Positions 59,220-64,000 of a stretch of DNA of 64,000 nt are shown in pieces. The notes beneath the pieces were generated by a model. That model worked only from the letters and a program-made list of their open reading frames with translations, searched no databases and had not been told where the DNA came from. The translations under genes and the position numbers were made by a program. The DNA comes from CAYWIT01 sp964458415 (GTDB lineage Bacteria > Pseudomonadota > Alphaproteobacteria > Micavibrionales > UBA2020): the NCBI GenBank assembly GCA_964458415.1, contig CAYWIT010000008.1, positions 33,546 through 97,545 on the forward strand, given 5' to 3'. The first letter of the stretch is position 1. Each line of letters starts with the position of its first letter.

Positions 59220-60985
59220 GCCGCTTCGGCCTTTTGCGCTCTCAGCATCTTTTTTGGAACAGGAATTGCCAGGCAGTCAAATGACTTCTTGAGCGTAGTT
59301 TCCGTTTTTTCTGTGAGGAATAACCGGAAGTTTTTGAGAATCTCATCTTCCTCGTTCAGAATGTAGCAATCACGGTAGAAGCTGCTAAATCGGTTTGCCA
59401 GTGTATAAGCGTATTCACAGACATCGCTAGGCATTCTCTTCTCAAATGCGCGCTCCAACGCCTCTTGCAGACCCAAAAGCGTCAAAGCCAGATCCCGCTC
59501 GGCTTTACTCTTGAATTGTTCTTGCTTTTTCGCCGCCGACAAATCTAGGCCGTTTGCCTTTGCCAGCAATGCGCCAGCGCGCACTGCCGCATATTGGATA
59601 TAGGGGCCAGTCTTTCCGTCAAAGCGCACGAACTCGTCGATGTCAAAAACGTAGTCTGTCGTGCGAAGGTTAGACAGGTCGCCGAATTTGATCGCGGCAA
59701 TGGCGATTTTGGAGATCATCTCCTTGGTAGCTTCGTCAGCCTGATTGTTTTCAAAGCCCGCTTCCTTCAGCGCGAGGTCGATGGCGTTCTGGATGAGATC
59801 GCTCAGTCGCATGACACCGCCAGCGCGGGTCTTGAAGGGTTTGCCATCCTTGCCGTTCATGGTGCCGAAGCCGATATGCTCAAGGTGGTTTTCCTTGATG
59901 ATCGATGCTTTCACCGCTGCTCTAAAAACTTGCATGAAGTGGAGCGATTGTCTCTGGTCGACAACGTAAAGAACCTTGTCGGGGTTGTTATCCTTGGCAC
60001 GCTGGTAGATAGTTGCAAGGTCGGTCGTGCCATAGGTTGCTGCGCCATCCTTCTTTCTCAGTATCAGCGGGGGCACTTCGTATTTGTCGCCTTCCTGGGC
60101 AACAGGAACGACTAACGCGCCCTCGCTCACGATGGCGATGCCCGATTTTGTCAGATCATCGACAATTCCCTGCGTATAAATATCTGCATCGGACTCACCC
60201 AACCAAAGGTCGAAATCGACGTCTAGCGCGCCAAAGTCTTTCTTGATGCTTTCGATGGACAGGTCGACAAAGTGACGCCAGAGCTTGCGGTAGCCTGGAT
60301 GCCCAGCCTGCAATTGAGCCGTTGCTTCCCGCGCCTGATCGGCAAAGGTTTCATCCTCTTTGAACCTTTTGGCAGCTTGGGGATACAGCTCGTTCAAATC
60401 TTCTGCCGTAAGATTTGGCTTTTGAGTGTCGGTTGCCGCGTTGAAGTCCTTGCTGAAATAAGGCCATTCTGGATGATCGGTATTCAGTTGAGCAATCAGC
60501 ATACCCATCGGTGTTCCCCAGTCGCCCAGGTGAATATCAGCGATCACAGTATGACCAAGCTCTCGCGCAATTCTCTTGACGGCCTCGCCAATAATAGCGG
60601 AGCGCAAGTGACCAACGTGCAAAGGTTTTGCAACGTTAGGCCCGCCGTAATCGATGATGATCTTTTGCGGCGCCGCCGTTTTATATTGGTGAGTATCGTT
60701 GAACAGAGTGTCCAAGATGAATTTGTCAGTTAGGCTAAGGTTGACAAAGCCTGGGCCAGCAACGCTGACGTCGGAGAAAATACCTGTCTTGACCAAAGCG
60801 GCTTGCATCTCATTTGCGATGTCGAGAGGTTTGCGCTTTAAAACTTTTGCTGCTTGAAGTGCGCCGTTACATTGAAAATCGGAAAGATCAGGCCGGCTAC
60901 TGTGCGTCACAACACCTAAAGATTTATCCAGGCCAAAGGCTTCAAAAACCTCTCCGACTTTTGTGTTAATGATTTGAAGTAGCAT
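59216..60985 (-). CDS. argS: Arginyl-tRNA synthetase
   Basis: Class I synthetase of 589 residues charging tRNA-Arg. The HIGH motif is HVGHLR in NVAKPLHVGHLRSAIIG. The N-terminal additional domain (QIINTKVGEVFEAFG) and the C-terminal DALR anticodon-binding domain (YAYTLANRFSSFYRDCYIL) are complete. It overlaps the cyclodipeptide synthase gene by four bases at the 3' ends. Whether it is the only ArgRS or a second copy cannot be seen here. Its neighbour uses aminoacyl-tRNAs, so a dedicated extra copy is worth considering. Confidence 0.93.
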   Translation of the reverse strand: MLLQIINTKVGEVFEAFGLDKSLGVVTHSSRPDLSDFQCNGALQAAKVLKRKPLDIANEMQAALVKTGIFSDVSVAGPGFVNLSLTDKFILDTLFNDTHQYKTAAPQKIIIDYGGPNVAKPLHVGHLRSAIIGEAVKRIARELGHTVIADIHLGDWGTPMGMLIAQLNTDHPEWPYFSKDFNAATDTQKPNLTAEDLNELYPQAAKRFKEDETFADQAREATAQLQAGHPGYRKLWRHFVDLSIESIKKDFGALDVDFDLWLGESDADIYTQGIVDDLTKSGIAIVSEGALVVPVAQEGDKYEVPPLILRKKDGAATYGTTDLATIYQRAKDNNPDKVLYVVDQRQSLHFMQVFRAAVKASIIKENHLEHIGFGTMNGKDGKPFKTRAGGVMRLSDLIQNAIDLALKEAGFENNQADEATKEMISKIAIAAIKFGDLSNLRTTDYVFDIDEFVRFDGKTGPYIQYAAVRAGALLAKANGLDLSAAKKQEQFKSKAERDLALTLLGLQEALERAFEKRMPSDVCEYAYTLANRFSSFYRDCYILNEEDEILKNFRLFLTEKTETTLKKSFDCLAIPVPKKMLRAQKAEAA

Positions 60986-61128
60986 CTTTCTTTCCTTTAT
61001 TGCGTCTTAAGCTGGTAATTTAGATATAAAAAATATGCAAAGTCAAGGACTTGCTGGCCTGTTTTATATATAAGCCATTGATATTTAAAAATTAAGCGCA
61101 GATTTGGAAAGGCTAAGATGTCAGGGAT

Positions 61129-62638
61129 TTACTTCTTCAAAGAGAAGGACATCATCTCTCGGTGTTTTTTCAGGACATCAATCATCTTCATATCGTCTGC
61201 AAAACCGGCAAAGCCCATGAGTTTTCGGAAGTCTAGATCGGCATCTTGCAATTTGACCTCGCCGCCGAGAGCCTCATGAAAAGCGATATTCAGGTTAATA
61301 ATGTCACGCGAGAATTCCATCTCCTGATCTGAGGGGATGTTTCCATGCTTGGCGGGGGACAGATACGGAAGAATGCAAGGCAGGCTGCCAACACTGCCAT
61401 CTGGCATTTTAGAAATAATGCCACCAAGTCTTGAGCCGAGCAAAAAATCGCGGGCATCCAGCACATTGATCCAGCCATTCTTGGGCACGAGACTGCCACG
61501 GCAGAAAGGCTACTTTGATGTCTTTAGGTGCTGAGGACTGTTTAAATGCCTTTTTAAACGCGGATTCAAGCCCGCTGCGGAAATCGTCTTTTGCTTTTTC
61601 GACATCTTCAGCTTTCAACTTTGGCGCCCATGTACTGGCAGCCCAATTGATGTCGTCACGCACCAAATATGAAGGTTGAGATGGTTCGTTTTTTTGCTGG
61701 GCCGAAGTATCCATTTTTATTTCCAATGCCGGTTGTTTACCCACTCGTATGTCACGAGAAGAATAATCCTTATTAGGCATTTTTACAAAGAAAACTCTGT
61801 CTTTGGCAGGCGCAAGCTCAGCTTCCATTGTTGTCAGGGAATCTTCGAAGCCTGCTCTATTACTTACACAAACCCCCATACCTTTTTTCAGGAAAGTTCT
61901 GGCATGCTCTGCATGATCGCCGCCAAAAACATATGCGACCTCGACCTTTTTGTCTTGGGGGAGATGTTTTTTCAAATACGCTTCAAGGCGCACAATCACA
62001 TCCGTGAAGTTTAAATCCGTTTGAGCATAGCGGCACATCCAGGGATCGACATCAAGCCAAGGGTGGCTTTCCAGGGCTTTTTCCAAATTCTTTAATCGAG
62101 CGTCTGATGTCCACTTGTCTGCGCCATCACCCTTTGTGGCAACATAGTCGTCATGCGCGGGGGCTATATATCCGCCAACAACGCTATATCCCGCTTTAGA
62201 GAGGTGGTCGTGCGCGGCTTCCATGATTTCAATGTGTCCCGCATGTACAGGTGCGAAAGCACCAGTCGTTAGCAACACAACGAGGGGCTTATCTCCTTGT
62301 GTGGGAGCATTCTTAATGCCTTCCAAAACTTTTTTGAAAGAGGTTGTCAGCCAATCAGGGTCGCCGGAAGCATCTAGCGCGCCTGGCTCTAGGCCATCAT
62401 CAAAAAATCCGGCCTCTTCTACAGGTTTGATTGAGCCGTAGTGTTCGAATAGTTCCCGATAATAGGGGTCTGCTGCCAACTTAAACGCAAAGCGGATATC
62501 AGATTTTTGATAGCTTCCGTTTGCGACGGCTCTATTATAAGCATCACGCAACCTTTCGGCCGGAAGCGATTTAACAGACGAACCCAAAACCTTATCTAGG
62601 TCATCCGGCTTCCCCACTTTAAATTTAGGCAATGTCAT
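61129..62638 (-). pseudogene. NMN/nicotinate-nucleotide adenylyltransferase-like gene with a frameshift
   Basis: Nucleotidyltransferase of the NadD/NadM superfamily: GAFAPVHAGHIEIM is the GxFxPxHxGH motif and SSRDIRVGK the ISSTxxR equivalent, with VFGGDHAEH between. The upstream frame stops at 61409 after AQEWLDQCAG-type text that is not family-like. A second frame (+1) opens at about 61500 and carries on with PKNGWINVLDARDFLLGSRL to 61129 (119 codons). A single-base insertion near 61495-61510 would join them into about 500 residues. It is either a real frameshift, a sequencing error or two overlapping genes. The substrate is unclear. Confidence 0.65.
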
Positions 62639-62742
62639 CGTAAAATGATCCCCATTAAGCCCTGATATTATGGCACAAACGGGGTATTCTGTCAATTATT
62701 CAAGGGGTAAGCAAGCTCCTGATGGCACTTAAGGCGGTGTGA

Positions 62743-63438
62743 ATGAAGGCAATTTTTCTCTGTGATTTTGATGGGACGATCACAGAGCAGGACGTATATG
62801 ACCGAATCCTGGACGCTTTTGCCACAGGTGACTGGCAAAGTTACGGTCATGCGTATGATGTGAACCAGATCACATTCGAGGCCATGAATACGGGTTTTGT
62901 GAACAGCCTTGCCTGCACCCAGAAAAATCTCGCTAATTTTATAGCTGAATACATCCGTATTCGTCCTGGATTTGATAGCCTTCGAGCCTTTCTCAAAGAA
63001 ATGAATATCGGCTTCGCTATTCTGAGCGGCGGGCTTGATCTTTATATTCGCGCTATTCTTCCAGAAAAATCCCTTTATTTCGTAGATAACGTGGAAGATC
63101 TCGAATTCGCGCTTCAGGCCGATAACGCGATTCCTGTGCTGTGCAACAAAGTCTTTGAAAATAGCGACGGAAGTTATAACTTTGTCTGCCATCCAGTCAA
63201 GAACGACAGATGGGCGCCGGATAAAGCTTTCATCGCAAAGCACCTGAAAAAGAAATTTCAGATTCCCATTATATATGCAGGTGACGGCGCCTCTGACTAT
63301 GACATTGTAGAAGTTGCAGATCTTGTTTTCGCAACTTCATCCCTTGTTGAACATTGCAAAATGAAATCCATCGGGTTTCATTATTTTGCAAATTTTAATG
63401 ACGTTAAGAACAAGATATCGGAGATAAAGGATGACTAA
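62743..63438 (+). CDS. HAD-family phosphatase (MtnX/SerB-like)
   Basis: 231-residue haloacid-dehalogenase phosphatase. Motif I is CDFDGTITEQDVYD with the nucleophilic Asp, motif II is ILSGGLDLYI, and motif III and IV are in AGDGASDYDIVEVAD. The size and the small helical cap resemble MtnX or phosphoserine-phosphatase-like enzymes. The natural substrate is unknown. Its stop overlaps the start of the PLP decarboxylase gene by eight bases, so the two are translationally coupled and probably act in one pathway. Confidence 0.88.
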   Translation: MKAIFLCDFDGTITEQDVYDRILDAFATGDWQSYGHAYDVNQITFEAMNTGFVNSLACTQKNLANFIAEYIRIRPGFDSLRAFLKEMNIGFAILSGGLDLYIRAILPEKSLYFVDNVEDLEFALQADNAIPVLCNKVFENSDGSYNFVCHPVKNDRWAPDKAFIAKHLKKKFQIPIIYAGDGASDYDIVEVADLVFATSSLVEHCKMKSIGFHYFANFNDVKNKISEIKDD

Positions 63439-64000
63439 TAAATACGAAGGCCGGTTTATAGACGGCGCAGTGAGCAAAGAACAGCAGGATTTCTTTCACC
63501 GTTTGATCGATTTGGGTTGCGGTTTCATGAGCGGTGATCACCGCAATAAAAAAGTGCTGCGCTATGCTGATAACGAGGCATTGAAGGAGCTAATTGCAGA
63601 GTCTTTCCCGCAACAAGGTTTGTCGTTTGAAGAATTGCTTAAGGATATTGAAGAGAAAGTCCTTCCTTACAGCATTGCACAGTCTGACAAAAGATTTTTG
63701 GCCTTCCCCGATACCGGAAATAGCCTTGCGACACTGGCCGCAGACGTTTTAGCTCCATTTTGTAACCAAAATACAATCGCTATCGACCGTAGCGCACCCG
63801 CTGCGACCTTCATCGAAATACAGACTATTTTGTGGTTACGTGAACGTATAGGTTTTTCCGCTCCTAGCCTGACAGATTTGAAAAGCCTGGACGCGGAGGG
63901 GCGCATCGTGCGCATTCACGGCGGGGCGAAGTCCATCGACACGGTGGTGCGGCTGGACGACGTCTATTATCAGAAGGCGACGCGCAGCGTGGACAAGAAG
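63431..64000 (+). CDS. Group II PLP-dependent decarboxylase-like protein, partial
   Basis: About 190 codons, open at the right edge. The N-terminal part matches aromatic-amino-acid or related group II decarboxylases: QSDKRFLAFPDTGNSLATL, then CNQNTIAIDRSAPAATFIE and ILWLRERIGF. These enzymes decarboxylate amino acids using PLP. The PLP lysine lies beyond the window. From about 63890 the DNA becomes clearly more GC-rich, and the sequence (GRIVRIHGGAKSIDT) is less family-like. It is coupled to the HAD phosphatase by an eight-base overlap. Confidence 0.7.
   Translation, partial: MTNKYEGRFIDGAVSKEQQDFFHRLIDLGCGFMSGDHRNKKVLRYADNEALKELIAESFPQQGLSFEELLKDIEEKVLPYSIAQSDKRFLAFPDTGNSLATLAADVLAPFCNQNTIAIDRSAPAATFIEIQTILWLRERIGFSAPSLTDLKSLDAEGRIVRIHGGAKSIDTVVRLDDVYYQKATRSVDKK

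Overview
The window looks like the chromosome of an alphaproteobacterium of moderate GC, cultured or assembled from a metagenome. Evidence is the gene set (DapF-MtaB-FtsY run, RpoH, CarD, seven-iron FdxA, a DUF2336 protein, ClpX beside SufE, PreT/PreA) and its compact layout, with several genes overlapping by 4-14 bases. No rRNA operon is present and one tRNA (Tyr) is seen, so I do not name a genus.

1-24 kb is mostly housekeeping: a partial ALDH7-type dehydrogenase, threonine breakdown (tdh-kbl), a Kef-type antiporter, smc with a DsbA-like gene, dapF-mtaB-ftsY-amn, pgk with a possible lipid A deacylase, a secreted SNase-like protein, rpoH, a CarD with a histone-H1-like extension, fdxA and a DHH phosphoesterase.

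24.27-26.15 kb holds the main discovery. Six identical 36-bp CRISPR repeats with five 30-bp spacers lie next to a single 476-residue gene that carries two R-X4-H HEPN motifs. There is no cas1, cas2 or any other cas gene in the window. This looks like a miniature type VI (Cas13-like) system, about half the size of ordinary Cas13. Its start codon overlaps the stop codon of puuB (TAATG) with no Shine-Dalgarno sequence, and a long imperfect hairpin lies between the gene and the array.

26-44 kb returns to metabolism: divergent puuB/puuA (putrescine), ankyrin protein, clpX, sufE, hisS, a transaminase-mmsA-preT-preA run that fits reductive pyrimidine and beta-alanine breakdown, an HDAC-family amidohydrolase, an EpmA/GenX-like enzyme, and RlmB with a long Arg/Ser/Glu-rich repeat arm.

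44.2-57.1 kb is accessory. tRNA-Tyr has a 21-bp copy of its 3' end 175 bp downstream, followed by palindromes and fragments that resemble tRNA 3' ends. A satellite-like integrative element (about 46.4-57.0 kb) carries an AlpA-type regulator, a primase-polymerase, a DUF3987 ATPase, an iteron-like cluster, a type IIG-like restriction-modification enzyme, a two-gene CBASS-like pair (CD-NTase plus SLATT membrane effector) and a P4-type integrase.

57-64 kb holds two small unknown genes, an XRE regulator overlapping a cyclodipeptide synthase homologue with all four catalytic residues, argS, a frameshifted nucleotidyltransferase, and a HAD phosphatase coupled to a PLP decarboxylase that runs off the right edge.
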